A stretch of 64,000 nucleotides of DNA from Rariglobus sp041662485 (GTDB lineage: Bacteria > Verrucomicrobiota > Verrucomicrobiia > Opitutales > Opitutaceae): positions 1 to 64,000 of the forward strand of contig JBAZSJ010000025.1 of the NCBI GenBank assembly GCA_041662485.1, given 5' to 3'. Position numbers and translations under genes: made by a program. Shown here piece after piece: positions 54,701 to 63,105 of this stretch. Numbering within the stretch: position 1 is the stretch's first letter; the number at the start of each line of letters is the position of its first letter. The notes under the pieces are model-generated. The model saw nothing but the letters and a program-made list of their open reading frames with translations. It searched no databases and was not told the origin of the DNA.

Positions 54701-55158
54701 GGGGCCGACGGCGGTAATTTTTCCTCTGCGGCGGATTCGTGATCGCTTCGCGCAACGGCAGTCTCTTCCGCCACATCGGGCAGCGGCGGAGGAACGACCC
54801 CGAATACCTGAGCGGGCGGAGGGACGGCCGCTTCCTGCATAGTGGAAGGCATCGGAGCCGGTTCGGACGGAACAACGATGTCCGGAGTGGGCGCAGGTTG
54901 AGGCCACTCCGGCGCGACCTCGGGCTTTACAAACGGTTCGGCCACCTTGTCGGTTGGCTCAGCCGGACGGGACGCGGACGGACCCGCATTCCGGTTGGCC
55001 CGCCGAAGATCTTCGAACTCCCATTTCAAGTCCTCAAGCTGGCTGGCCAGGCGCCGGTTGGCCTCCTTGGCGCTGGCGATACTCACCAAAGTCCAGATCG
55101 GCAGGACGATCAGAACAAGAACCAGGAACAGAATCAGGAGAATGAGCAGGCCTTCCAT
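51709..55158 (-). CDS. DUF2339 family polytopic membrane protein
   Basis: One thousand one hundred and forty-nine residues. The first segment is a membrane helix and short coiled coil (ANRRLASQLEDLKWEFEDLR), then a Pro-rich linker to about 155, and then more than 25 hydrophobic segments, the pattern of DUF2339. The first such domain starts LINWELFMGVKLFAWIGGFALF, family-typical. Internal repeats are visible (two copies of the block ending LLPWALGGF.GF). Paired with DUF3999. A role in envelope or polysaccharide biology has been guessed for the pair but nothing here proves it. Confidence 0.9.
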   Translation of the reverse strand: MEGLLILLILFLVLVLIVLPIWTLVSIASAKEANRRLASQLEDLKWEFEDLRRANRNAGPSASRPAEPTDKVAEPFVKPEVAPEWPQPAPTPDIVVPSEPAPMPSTMQEAAVPPPAQVFGVVPPPLPDVAEETAVARSDHESAAEEKLPPSAPEPVVPREPLINWELFMGVKLFAWIGGFALFLAVAFFVKYSFEHDLIPPEVRVAIGYLVSVGLVVGGVRLARSRYAVTAQTLCAAGVVSLYAVTFACHAVYKFPFFGPLPTFGLMVLITGVAFLLAVRMEAKVVAVLGMLGGFVTPVLLGKAVDNPLALFGYVALLDLGLVAVAMHRRWHFLVPLGAGGTLVMLLRWTGEFFAADKVFIAMGVCLGFGALFIATLALLRRLGRTAAPVAYTALAAPFVSFGYAFYFLDFPSLGERPGLLFLFVLFAELLLLAVVLIEEALVKAQMVAGALVFVFLGCWTTGHLTEPLLPWALGGFFGFTVLFAGVFALVRLLGRDAESFALTAVAAPFVMLGFAFYFLRFAAFAAHPAVMFALILAAELLLLTVVLRELKFAKAQLFLGMAAFALLAVWVGKHLTIPLMPWALGGFLGFAVLHTVLPLVMRRLRPEFASPSWAQLAAPVTLLLVLGAVCKFETVSWLVWPCVLLLDLIAIVLAFFTASLVSVAAVLVLTLLAMGAWIFRIPMDITAPFALLGMLAGFALLFFGAGLFLVRRFGPKLTEKAAGSPFLAGLPGDPRAHLPAMSALLPFTLLVMVILRLPLANPAPVFGLALLLVALTLGLAKILVLEWLPAAALAGVLAVQGAWLATRFHAGDGAGMVIAWNVGFYAVFALFPFVFRKTLSGVRGPWVVAALGAPMHFWFVYRAVQLAFPNDFMGLLPAAFAVPALASLVIVLRSLPAEHPQRLERLAWFGGVALLFITLIIPIQFSREWRTLGWALEGAALLWLFQRVPHAGLRAVGVALLAAVFARLALNPAVLDYHPRAATPIFNWYFYTYGLAAVCFLTGARLLETPREKVFGFDMPPVLRAGAVILAFLLLNIEIADYFSTTGSALMFQFSGNLARDMTYTIAWALFAFGLLVIGVWKTNPMARYASMALLVVALLKLFFHDLAHLEQIYRIVALAVVAVIAILASFVYQRFLSPHEKAPPSAR

Positions 55159-55253
55159 AAATGTTGATATGTCAACTAATTGCAGAGCACCAACGCCGGC
55201 ACTGTGTTCCCCTTTTCAGACGGACGTCAAGCGCAGTCCGTGTAAAGCGGACG

Positions 55254-55287
55254 CAAAAAAGCCGCCTCGGTTGCCCGAGGCGGCTTG
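55254..55287. terminator. Terminator between SWIB and DUF2339 genes
   Basis: AAGCCGCCTCGG and CCGAGGCGGCTT pair around TTGC, preceded by AAAAAA; on the minus strand it follows the SWIB stop and ends in TTTTTT. Confidence 0.8.
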
Positions 55288-55319
55288 GAAACTGGCGTTC
55301 CAGAAAAGGAACCTTGCGG

Positions 55320-55592
55320 TTACTTGACCAGGTGGCCGGAGACGAGCTTCGTGAGCTCGAACATGCTGACGGACTTCTTGCCGTTCAACACGGGCTTGAG
55401 CTTGTCGTCGGCGTTGATCTGGGTGCGGACCTTCTTGTCCTGAAGACCGTTCTTCTTGATGTAGTCCCAGAGCTTCTTGGTGAGTTCGGTGCGGGGGAGG
55501 GGTTTCGAACCTACGACGGCCGAGAGGACGTCATCAGGCTGAACCGGTTTGAGAAACGCTGCGTTGGGTTTGCGAGTGGTTTTTTTTGCCAT
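55320..55592 (-). CDS. SWIB/MDM2-domain protein
   Basis: Ninety residues. A basic N-terminus (MAKKTTRKPNAAFLKPVQPD) precedes the SWIB fold: LPRTELTKKLWDYIKKNGLQD and the KVRTQINADDKLKPVLNGKK block, ending in FELTKLVSGHLVK. Stand-alone SWIB proteins occur in Chlamydiae and Verrucomicrobia and are thought to be involved in chromatin or topoisomerase function. The start at 55592 gives the basic N-terminus. It is monocistronic with a strong terminator. The presence of this gene supports a PVC-group host. Confidence 0.9.
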   Translation of the reverse strand: MAKKTTRKPNAAFLKPVQPDDVLSAVVGSKPLPRTELTKKLWDYIKKNGLQDKKVRTQINADDKLKPVLNGKKSVSMFELTKLVSGHLVK

Positions 55593-55705
55593 AACGGGAA
55601 TGAGGTCTAAGTCGCGTCCGCCTGAACGCAATGTCAATTTTCGGTGGTAAATTCAGATTTTACAGAGGGGAGATTTAGCACTTGCGCAATTTTTACTGGC
55701 CGCCA

Positions 55706-57562
55706 TCACGCGCGGCCGTCCATCCGCGTGAACTGTCCGTGGAGCGCCGCGTAGTGACCGTTCAATGACAACAGCTCCGCGTGCGTCCCGCGCTCGACCA
55801 CGCGCCCCTGGTCGAGCACCAGCACGAGGTCCGCGTGGCGGATGGTGCTGAGCCGGTGCGCCACCACGAAACTCGTGCGCCCCGCGAGCAGCGTGAGCAG
55901 CGCCTTCTGCAGGCGCGCCTCGGTGAGCGCGTCGATCGCGCTCGTCGCCTCGTCGAGGATGAGCAGGCGCGGATCGGCCAGCAGCGCGCGCGCGAAGCAC
56001 ACGAGCTGGCGTTGCCCGGCGGAGAGGCTCGCGCCGCGCTCGCCGACCTCGGTGTGCAGGCCGCGCGGCAGCGCCTCGATCAGGTCAAGGCAGTCGAGAC
56101 GCGCCACCGCCGCGCGCACCTCGTCCTCGGTCGCGCCCGGACGGCTGAAGCGGATGTTGTCGAGCACCGTGCCGCCAAAGAGAAAATTCTGCTGCTGCAC
56201 CATGCCCGTCTGCCGGTGCAGCGAGCCGCTCGTGAGCGTGCGGATCTCGCGGCCGTCCACCAGCACCTCGCCGGCAGTCGGCAGATAAAACTTCGCCGCG
56301 AGGTTGATGATCGAGCTCTTGCCGCTGCCGGTGTGCCCCACCAGCGCGACGGTCTGGCCGGGCTCCGCCGTGAAACTCACTTCGTGCAGCACCGGACGTC
56401 CCGGCTCGTAGGCGAAGGTCACGTCGCGGAATTCCACCCGCAGGCCGCGGGCGGCCGCCGTCAGGCCGGCCGCGGGCGCGCGCGGATCGGGCAGATCCAC
56501 CGCGCCGGGCGCGTCCTCCCAGTCCGGCTTCGTGTCGAGCAGCCTGAAGACGCGCTCGGCCCCGGCCATGGCGACGAGCGCCTGGTTGTAGAGATTCCCC
56601 AGCACCTGGATGGGCGCGAAAAATTGGTTGGCGAAAAGGAAGAACGTGATGAGCACGCCGATCTCGGAGCGGCCCTCCAGCACGCGCCAGCCGCCGAGAA
56701 GCAGAAGGATCGCGACGAAGAACTGGCTGTTGAGCTCCAGCAGCGGAACCATGATGGCGGAGGAGCGCGCCGCGCCCATGTTGTAGCGCGCGTGGTCGGC
56801 GATGAGGCTGCGAAAAAGCCCGGCGTTGGTCTCCTGCCGCACGAAGCCCTGGGTCACGCGGATGCCGTTGATGGACTCGGCCAGCGTGGCGGTCACGCGG
56901 CTGAAGCTTTCCTGCATGGCGCGATTCGCCTGGCTGAGCCGCCCGCGAAACCGGTTGCTGATGATCCACAGCACCGGAGCCATCGCGAGCACGACCAGGA
57001 AGAGCACCCAGTCGGTGCAGGCCATGACCACGGCGGCGAACACCATGCTTCCCACCTGCACGATGCTGACAAAAAACACGTCCTGGATGCCGACGCGCAA
57101 CGACTCCACGTCGCTCGTCACGCGGCTGAGGATGCGGCCCAGCTTCACGCGATGGAAGAAGCTCATCGGCATCCTCTGCACATGGGCGAAGAGATCGCCG
57201 CGCAACCGGCTCACGACCGCCTCGCCCAATTCGAGCGCGAGCCGCTGGCGGAAATGGAACAACCCGTCCGTGAGCAAGGCCAGCACCGCGTAGCCCGCGA
57301 CCCACCCCATCAGCGCGGAGGACTCGTGCCGCGCGATCGGTCCGGCGATGATAAGGCTGGCGAGCCACGCGAGCGCGGGCAGCTGCGTCGCCCGCAGCAC
57401 GGTGAGCACGATCAGGGCGTTGCGCTTGCGGGCAAAGGGACGCGTGAACCCGAGCAGGCGGCGGATGAGCCCCCACTCCAGCGGCTTGACCGCCTCCTCG
57501 CGCTCGTGGTCGGACGCGCGCTGGACCAGCGTAAGCGGGGGCTTTGTCGAAGGCGTGCTCAT
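55706..57562 (-). CDS. ABC exporter half-transporter with a consensus ATPase site
   Basis: Six hundred and eighteen residues. Six membrane helices (about 30-330) are followed by a nucleotide-binding domain with Walker A GHTGSGKSS, signature LSAGQRQL and Walker B LLILDEATSAID, where the catalytic glutamate is intact. It is the MsbA/LmrA-like type IV exporter fold. Its start overlaps the stop of the next ABC gene by four bases, so the two halves are coupled and probably form a heterodimer. Substrate unknown; drugs or lipids are typical for the class. Confidence 0.92.
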   Translation of the reverse strand: MSTPSTKPPLTLVQRASDHEREEAVKPLEWGLIRRLLGFTRPFARKRNALIVLTVLRATQLPALAWLASLIIAGPIARHESSALMGWVAGYAVLALLTDGLFHFRQRLALELGEAVVSRLRGDLFAHVQRMPMSFFHRVKLGRILSRVTSDVESLRVGIQDVFFVSIVQVGSMVFAAVVMACTDWVLFLVVLAMAPVLWIISNRFRGRLSQANRAMQESFSRVTATLAESINGIRVTQGFVRQETNAGLFRSLIADHARYNMGAARSSAIMVPLLELNSQFFVAILLLLGGWRVLEGRSEIGVLITFFLFANQFFAPIQVLGNLYNQALVAMAGAERVFRLLDTKPDWEDAPGAVDLPDPRAPAAGLTAAARGLRVEFRDVTFAYEPGRPVLHEVSFTAEPGQTVALVGHTGSGKSSIINLAAKFYLPTAGEVLVDGREIRTLTSGSLHRQTGMVQQQNFLFGGTVLDNIRFSRPGATEDEVRAAVARLDCLDLIEALPRGLHTEVGERGASLSAGQRQLVCFARALLADPRLLILDEATSAIDALTEARLQKALLTLLAGRTSFVVAHRLSTIRHADLVLVLDQGRVVERGTHAELLSLNGHYAALHGQFTRMDGRA

Positions 57563-59451
57563 GCGGAGCCCTCCCCCGCCGAACCGGCGGCCGAAAGTTT
57601 TCCCCCGTCGACAAGCTGGAGCGCGGCCACCCTCAGGTAGGGGCCGGGCACTTTCATCAGCTCGTCATGCGTGCCGCGCTGGGTGATGCGTCCATCCTCC
57701 ATCACGACGATGAAGTCCGCCCGGCGAAGCGTGCTCAGCCGGTGCGCGACGATGAACGTGGTCCGGCCCGCGATGGCGTTGTCCAGCGCCTCGAAGATCT
57801 CGTGCTCCGTCTCGCTGTCGATCGCCGCCGTCGGGTCGTCGAGCAGGAGGATGCTCGGCTCCAGCAGCACGGCGCGCGCGATGGCGAGGCGCTGGCGCTG
57901 GCCGCCGGAGAGGCTGTTGCCGCTCTCGCCCAGGACGGTGTCGTAGCCTTTCGGCAGGGCCATGATGAAGTCGTGGGCGGCGGCGATGCGCGCGGCCTTC
58001 TCGATCTGCGCCTGCGTGGCCCTGGGATGGCCGAAGGCGATGTTGGCCGCGACACTGTTGGAAAAAAGGAAACTCTCCTGAAAAACGATGCCGATGTTAC
58101 GCCGCAGGTCGTCGACGCGGAGCGTGCGCGCATCAATGCCGTCGACGAGCACGCGCCCCGCCGTCGGATCGTAGAAGCGCGGGATGAGACTCATGAGCGC
58201 GCTCTTGCCTGCGCCGGTCGCGCCGAGGATTGCCACGCACTGGCCGGGCTTCACGTCGAGCGTCACGTCGCTCAGCACGGCGTCCACGCCGTCGTAGGCG
58301 AAGGAAATGTTTTCAAAGCGCACCGCGCCCTCGATGCGGGGCCGTCCGACCGCGTCGGGCGCGTCGCGCACCTCGACCGGCGCGTCGAGGATCTCGAACA
58401 CGCGCCGCGCGCCGATGAGCGACTGCTGCACGCTGTTGACGAGCGTGGCGACCTGGTTGACCTGCCCGGAAAACTGTTCGAGCAGGCCGTAGAAAACCAC
58501 CAGACCCAAGCCAAGCGACAGCCGTCCATCGATGACGAGCCAGCCGCCGTAGCCGAGCAGCACCAGCATGTTGACGCGCGTCAGGAGGCCCACCGAGGGA
58601 GTGAACAGGCTCAGCCGCCAGAAAATGCCCCGCTGCTGCGAGAGCACGGCGGCGTTCTTCGCGTCAAACGCCGCGCGGTCCTCGGGTTCGCGGCCGAAGC
58701 CCTTGGTCACCTGGATGCCTTGGATGCTCTCGGCGAAATGCTGCACCATTTCGTCAACCAGCTGACGGCCGCGGGCGTAGCGCGGCTGGATGTGCCGGGA
58801 AAAAACCGTCGAAAGGACGCACAGGATCGGGGTCGTCGCGAGGCAGGCGAGCGTGAGCCCCGGACTCAGGCTCGCCATGTAGATCACATAGACCGTGAGC
58901 GACACGACCATGATGACGCTCTGGATCAGCACCTGGTCGACAAACATGCGCACCGCCTGCACGTCGCCGGTCACCCGCGTGATGATGGACCCGGTGGTGT
59001 TGGCGTCGAAAAAACGGAAGCTCAGCCGCTGCAATTTCTCGTAAACCTCGCCGCGCAGATCGACGACGAGCCGTTGCTGAACGAGCAGGTTCACCGAGAT
59101 GGTGTAGAAATAATTGAGCACCGCACGCAGGACGGCGAACGTCAGGATGCACCCCGCCACAAGCAGCAGAACCTGCAGGGGCGTCCAGTCATGCGGCAGG
59201 CGCAGGCCCATTTTCCCCTCGGGAAAGGGAATGGCCGGCCCCGCTCCGCGTTCGCCAAGCACATGGCGGATGTAATCGATGCCCAGGCCGGTCAGACTGA
59301 GTCCGCTCAAGCCCAGCGTGAGCAGCACGAGCTGCAGCGAGAGCACCTGCACGCAGCGCGTCCGGTAGCGCCAGGCAAGGCCGAAGAGACGGCGGATGAG
59401 CCGCGCGTTGGAAACCGGTTGGGCCGCGGATGAACCCAGGGAGGCGTTCAC
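57559..59451 (-). CDS. ABC exporter half-transporter with a degenerate ATPase site
   Basis: Six hundred and thirty residues, same fold. Walker A is GATGAGKSA and the signature LSGGQRQRL is normal, but Walker B reads ILLLDDPTAAID: the catalytic glutamate is replaced by aspartate. In heterodimeric exporters such as TM287/288, BmrCD and LmrCD one half has just such a degenerate site. It starts with GTG at 59451, four bases into the upstream gene's stop. The first 30 codons are repeated at 60163-60234 as part of a tandem duplication. Confidence 0.92.
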   Translation of the reverse strand: MNASLGSSAAQPVSNARLIRRLFGLAWRYRTRCVQVLSLQLVLLTLGLSGLSLTGLGIDYIRHVLGERGAGPAIPFPEGKMGLRLPHDWTPLQVLLLVAGCILTFAVLRAVLNYFYTISVNLLVQQRLVVDLRGEVYEKLQRLSFRFFDANTTGSIITRVTGDVQAVRMFVDQVLIQSVIMVVSLTVYVIYMASLSPGLTLACLATTPILCVLSTVFSRHIQPRYARGRQLVDEMVQHFAESIQGIQVTKGFGREPEDRAAFDAKNAAVLSQQRGIFWRLSLFTPSVGLLTRVNMLVLLGYGGWLVIDGRLSLGLGLVVFYGLLEQFSGQVNQVATLVNSVQQSLIGARRVFEILDAPVEVRDAPDAVGRPRIEGAVRFENISFAYDGVDAVLSDVTLDVKPGQCVAILGATGAGKSALMSLIPRFYDPTAGRVLVDGIDARTLRVDDLRRNIGIVFQESFLFSNSVAANIAFGHPRATQAQIEKAARIAAAHDFIMALPKGYDTVLGESGNSLSGGQRQRLAIARAVLLEPSILLLDDPTAAIDSETEHEIFEALDNAIAGRTTFIVAHRLSTLRRADFIVVMEDGRITQRGTHDELMKVPGPYLRVAALQLVDGGKLSAAGSAGEGSA

Positions 59452-60035
59452 CTCTGGGTTCCGCTGGCCGGAGCCGGAGCGGGAGCGGGTTGGGGCGCGG
59501 TGCCGCTGGCGGCGCCCTGGCGCAACGCCCGACGACGACGCACTTCCGCAGAGATCGTCTCAAGCCGCCGCTGGTCATCCACCCGGGCGACCGCCTGAGT
59601 CGGACCCCCGGTCACATGCACCGGCTGGACTCCGGGCATGGAGGCAACCGGCATCGGCACCGACGCGGCGGCCATGCCTATTTTCGCCGAGGACAGCGCC
59701 AGGTTGAACTTTTGCCCGTGATAATCGACCGAGACCATGTCGCTCGACGGATCGTAGGAACGAACCACGAAGTCCGCGCCCGCATCCTCTTTCTTCACCC
59801 AGGCGCCCGTCTGCTTGGTGCGGTCGTATAGGCCAAAAAACACGCCGTCCTTGGTTGTCACCATCCCGCGAAACTCCACCGCCGCGTTTTCCGTCGGCGC
59901 CACGACGGCGCTTTCCTGGCCGCCCGGCAGAAACGGGGAGCTTTTCACGAGGTCGTCCAGCACCACGGCCGCCGTCAGCGAAGAGCCGACGAGCACCGGA
60001 CAGACCGACAATAGAAAGCGAAAAGAAGGGGGCAT
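59448..60035 (-). CDS. Secreted protein of unknown function upstream of the ABC pair
   Basis: One hundred and ninety-five residues with a signal peptide (FLLSVCPVLVGSSLTAAVV). The mature part contains beta-strand stretches (AAVEFRGMVTTKDGVFFGLY, SYDPSSDMVSVDYHGQKFNL) and a Pro/Ala-rich tail. Its stop overlaps the GTG of the first ABC gene (GTGA), so it is coupled to the exporter and may be part of the same system. A degenerate paralogue lies directly upstream. No family recognised; periplasmic location is inferred. Confidence 0.8.
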   Translation of the reverse strand: MPPSFRFLLSVCPVLVGSSLTAAVVLDDLVKSSPFLPGGQESAVVAPTENAAVEFRGMVTTKDGVFFGLYDRTKQTGAWVKKEDAGADFVVRSYDPSSDMVSVDYHGQKFNLALSSAKIGMAAASVPMPVASMPGVQPVHVTGGPTQAVARVDDQRRLETISAEVRRRRALRQGAASGTAPQPAPAPAPASGTQR

Positions 60036-60162
60036 CCGTGGAAAAGGTATGAACAAAGGGAGGCTCAGGTCAAGCGACGCCACGCCGCCGGACAGGTTAC
60101 AAACTCCCGAGCATTGGAAGCATCCGTCACGCCTGCCACCGCGAATCCACTCGCAAAAAAAA

Positions 60163-60234
60163 CCTGCATGCAGCGCGCCCGGTAGCGCCAGGCAAGGCCG
60201 AAAAGCCGGCGAATGAACCGGGCGAGGCGTTCAC
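60163..60234 (-). pseudogene. Duplicated fragment of the ABC transporter N-terminus
   Basis: The minus strand from GTG at 60234 encodes RLFGLAWRYRARCMQV, matching residues near the start of the 57559-59451 product but lacking about nine codons. It is the left part of a tandem duplication whose right part is the pseudogene at 60231-60812. Confidence 0.75.
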
Positions 60235-60812
60235 CTCTGGGTTCCGCCGGACGGAGCGGGGGCGGGTTGGGGCGCGGTGCCGCTGGCGGCGCCCTGGCGC
60301 AATGCCCTGCGAATCCGAACTTCCTTGGAAATCGCCTCAAGCCGCCGCTGGTCGTCCACCCGCGCGACCGCCTGAGTCGGACTCGCGGTTAAATTCCCCG
60401 GCCGGACTCCAAGCATGGAGGCAACCGGCATCGGCGTCGACGCGGCGGCCATGCCTATTTTCGCCGAGGACAGCGTCAGGTTGAATTTTTGGCCGTGGTA
60501 ATTGATCACGACGGCATCATTGGCCGCATCGTAGGACTACACCACGAAATCCGCATCCTTGTCATCCTTGCGCACCCAGGAGCCCGTTTGCTTGGTGCGG
60601 TCATACAATCCGAAGAGCATGCCATCCTTGGTGGTGATCATACCGCGAAACTCGACCGCCGCATTTTCCGGCGGAGTCACCACCGCGGTCTCCTGATCAC
60701 CCGGCATGAACGGGGAGCTTTTGACCAAATCATCCAACACCACGGTGCCCGACAACGAGGATCCGACTAGCAAGGGGCAGGTAAAAAGCAAAAGACGAAA
60801 TGAAGGGGACAT
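60231..60812 (-). pseudogene. Decayed paralogue of the 59448-60035 gene
   Basis: The reading frame aligns over its whole length with the 195-residue product at 59448-60035 (shared blocks LVKSSPF.PG, TTKDG..FGLYDRTKQTG, NYHGQKFNLTLSSAKIGMAAAS, DDQRRLEAIS). It is interrupted by a single TAG at 60537-60539, where the functional copy has arginine (FVVRSYD against FVV-stop-SYD). Upstream DNA is also duplicated (60065-60160 and 60845-60945), so the unit was a tandem duplication that has since diverged noticeably. Stop-codon readthrough cannot be excluded but is unlikely. Confidence 0.82.
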
Positions 60813-60996
60813 CCGTGGAAAGGCATGAACAAGTCGCTGTCTAGGTCAAGCGACGCCACGCCGCCGGGCAGGTTACAAATTCCCGCGCATTGGCGGCATC
60901 CGCCACCTCCGCGATCGCGAATCCACTCGCAAAAAAAACCTCCCAAAACACGATGGGCTTCCGGTTCATCCCCCTGTTTACCGTCGCCGCAAGACC

Positions 60997-61980
60997 ATGA
61001 ATCACCCTCCACGCGCCACCCCCCTCCCCTTCATTCTTGGCAGCCTCCTTGTCTGTCTGGGGCTTTCCGGCTGCGCCCCGCATGCGTCAACCTCCTTCCA
61101 GGGTTACCTCGAAGGCGACTTCGTCTACGTCGCCGCCCCGCTCGCCGGCCAGCTCGAAACCCTCTCGGTCGCCAAGGGCTCGCGCGTCGCCGCTGGCGCA
61201 CCTCTCTTCACCCTGGAACACGCCTCTGAACTCGCTGCCCAGCGCCAGGCCGCCGACCAGTTGATCTCCACCCAGGCCCGACTCGACGACCTCAAAAAAG
61301 GCCTCCGTCCGTCCGAACTCGCCGCCATCGAGGCCCGGCTCGCCCAGGCCCGCGCCGCCGCCGAACTCTCCCGCCTCGAACTCGACCGGCAGGACGCCCT
61401 CTTCAAAAGCCGCACCATCTCCGCCAGCGACCACGACCGCGCCCGCCTCACTTATGAGCAGGCCGTCCGCGCGGCCGACGACCTGGCCGCCCAGCTCGAC
61501 ACCGCCCGCCTTGGCAGCCGTCCCGACGTGATCGCCGCCGCCGAGGCCGATGTCCGCGCCGCCACCGCCGCGAAAGCCAAGGCCGACTGGAGCGTCGCCC
61601 AAAAATCCCGGGCGTCCCCGTGCGCCGCGCTCGTCTACGACACCCTCTACCGCCAGGGCGAGTTCGTCGCCGCCGGCAATCCCGTCGTCAGCCTCCTGCC
61701 CCCCGAAAACATCAAGGTCCGCTTCTTCGTGCCCGAGGCCTCCTTCGCGGCGCTCAAAGCCGGTGCAAAAGTATGGGTGAGCCTGCCCAACTCCTGGTCG
61801 CATGAAGCCCGCATCAGCTATCTGTCGCCCCAGCCCGAATACACCCCGCCCGTCCTCTACAACCGGGACAACCGCTCCAAGCTCGTCTTCATGGTCGAGG
61901 CCGTCTTCGCCGATGTCGAAACCGCCCGCGACCTCCACCCCGGCCAGCCCGTGGACGTGGACATGATGCCCGCCAAGTGA
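60997..61980 (+). CDS. HlyD-family secretion adaptor (YbhG-like)
   Basis: Three hundred and twenty-seven residues. A signal peptide ends GLSGC, a likely lipobox. A lipoyl half-motif (YVAAPLAGQLETLSVAKGSRV) and its partner flank a helical hairpin rich in Ala and Arg (about 80-190), followed by a beta-barrel (FVPEASFAALKAGAKVWVSLPN). This is the YbhG/HlyD_D23 layout. With the ATPase and permease that follow it makes a YbhGFSR-type export system. Its stop overlaps the possible GTG start of the ATPase gene. The substrate is unknown. Confidence 0.9.
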   Translation: MNHPPRATPLPFILGSLLVCLGLSGCAPHASTSFQGYLEGDFVYVAAPLAGQLETLSVAKGSRVAAGAPLFTLEHASELAAQRQAADQLISTQARLDDLKKGLRPSELAAIEARLAQARAAAELSRLELDRQDALFKSRTISASDHDRARLTYEQAVRAADDLAAQLDTARLGSRPDVIAAAEADVRAATAAKAKADWSVAQKSRASPCAALVYDTLYRQGEFVAAGNPVVSLLPPENIKVRFFVPEASFAALKAGAKVWVSLPNSWSHEARISYLSPQPEYTPPVLYNRDNRSKLVFMVEAVFADVETARDLHPGQPVDVDMMPAK

Positions 61981-61994
61981 CCGCCGCCGCCCGC

Positions 61995-62921
61995 ATGACC
62001 GCCACCGAGTTCGCCATCGACGTCGCCGGCGTCACCAAACGCTTCGGCGACAAGACCGTCGTCAACGCCATCGACCTCCAGGTGCGGCGCGGCGAGATCT
62101 ACGGCTTCCTCGGCCCCAACGGCTCCGGCAAGACCACCTTCATCCGCATGCTCTGCGGCCTGCTCACGCCCGACGGCGGCAGCGGCACCTGCCTCGGCTA
62201 CGACGTCCTCACCCAACAGGCCGCGATCAAGCGCCACGTCGGCTACATGACGCAGAAGTTCAGTTATTACGAAGACCTGAGCATCCGCGAAAACCTCGAT
62301 TTCATCGCGCGCATCTACGACGTCCCCGACCGCCACGCCGCCGTGCAGCACAGCCTCGAACGTCTCGGCCTCGCCAACCGCAGCGCCCAGCTCGCCGGCC
62401 AGCTTTCCGGCGGCTGGAAACAACGCCTCGCCCTCGCCGCCTGCCTCATCCACTCGCCCCAACTCCTCCTCCTCGACGAACCCACCGCCGGCGTCGACCC
62501 CAAGGCCCGCCGCGAGTTCTGGGACGAGATCCACCGGCTCGCCGCCGACGGCCTCACCGTGCTCATCACCACGCACTACATGGACGAGGCCGAACGCTGC
62601 CACCGCCTCGCCTACCTCGCCTATGGCAACCTCCTCGCGCGCGGCACACTTGACGAGGTCCTCGCCTCCGCCCGCCTCACCACCTGGAGCGTCGCCGGCC
62701 CCGATCTCCACGCCCTCGCCGACACCCTGCGCGGCCGCGACGGCGTCGAGCAGGTCACCGCCTTCGGCAACACCCTCCACGTGAGCGGACGCGACTCCGC
62801 CAAACTCGAGACCGCCATCGCCGCCGTGCGCGACCCGCGCCACACGTGGACCCCCATCCGAGCCGGTCTCGAAGACGTGTTCATCGGCCTCATGGACCAC
62901 GCCAAGGATAATTTCGCATGA
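61995..62921 (+). CDS. ABC-2 exporter ATP-binding protein (YbhF/DrrA-like)
   Basis: About 308 residues (314 if the GTG at 61977, overlapping the adaptor stop, is used). Walker A GPNGSGKTT, Q-loop MTQKFSYYEDLSI, signature LSGGWKQR and Walker B LLLLDEPTAGVDP are intact; the substitution of Trp in the signature (GGWKQ) is common in this subfamily. The C-terminal 70 residues form the usual accessory domain. It powers the permease encoded downstream. Its stop overlaps an ATG (ATGA at 62918), the remains of a coupled start now separated by a repeat. Confidence 0.92.
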   Translation: MTATEFAIDVAGVTKRFGDKTVVNAIDLQVRRGEIYGFLGPNGSGKTTFIRMLCGLLTPDGGSGTCLGYDVLTQQAAIKRHVGYMTQKFSYYEDLSIRENLDFIARIYDVPDRHAAVQHSLERLGLANRSAQLAGQLSGGWKQRLALAACLIHSPQLLLLDEPTAGVDPKARREFWDEIHRLAADGLTVLITTHYMDEAERCHRLAYLAYGNLLARGTLDEVLASARLTTWSVAGPDLHALADTLRGRDGVEQVTAFGNTLHVSGRDSAKLETAIAAVRDPRHTWTPIRAGLEDVFIGLMDHAKDNFA

Positions 62922-62950
62922 ACCGCTTCACCGAATGCCTCCGGTTTTTA

Positions 62951-63082
62951 GGTAGGGCGGGACCGCTGGGCCCGCCGCGATTGGTTGCTCAACGTGGGAG
63001 CGAGCTTGCTCGCGATTTTCGACCCTCGCGAGCAAGCTCGCTCCCACGCTCAAACCGGACGGCCCGGCGGTCCGTCCCTACC
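62951..63082. repeat. Outer palindrome (GGTAGGGCGGGACC type) containing another palindrome
   Basis: GGTAGGGCGGGACCGCTGGG is mirrored by GGCGGTCCGTCCCTACC. Between the halves sits a second, unrelated palindrome (62993-63048), so one repeat has inserted into another. Confidence 0.8.
62993..63048. repeat. Inner palindrome (CGTGGGAGCGAGCTTGCTCG type)
   Basis: CGTGGGAGCGAGCTTGCTCG and its perfect complement flank CGATTTTCGACC. It is fully contained in the repeat at 62951-63082. Confidence 0.85.
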
Positions 63083-63105
63083 TTCCCAAGCAGGCGCAGC
63101 CACCC

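Noticed and set aside
60537..60539. Programmed stop-codon readthrough in the duplicated secreted-protein gene
   Set aside because: No recoding signal is visible and an intact paralogue lies next to it; a nonsense mutation is the simpler reading.
61977..61994. GTG at 61977 as the ATPase start
   Set aside because: It overlaps the adaptor stop and cannot be excluded, but the ATG at 61995 gives the usual N-terminus.
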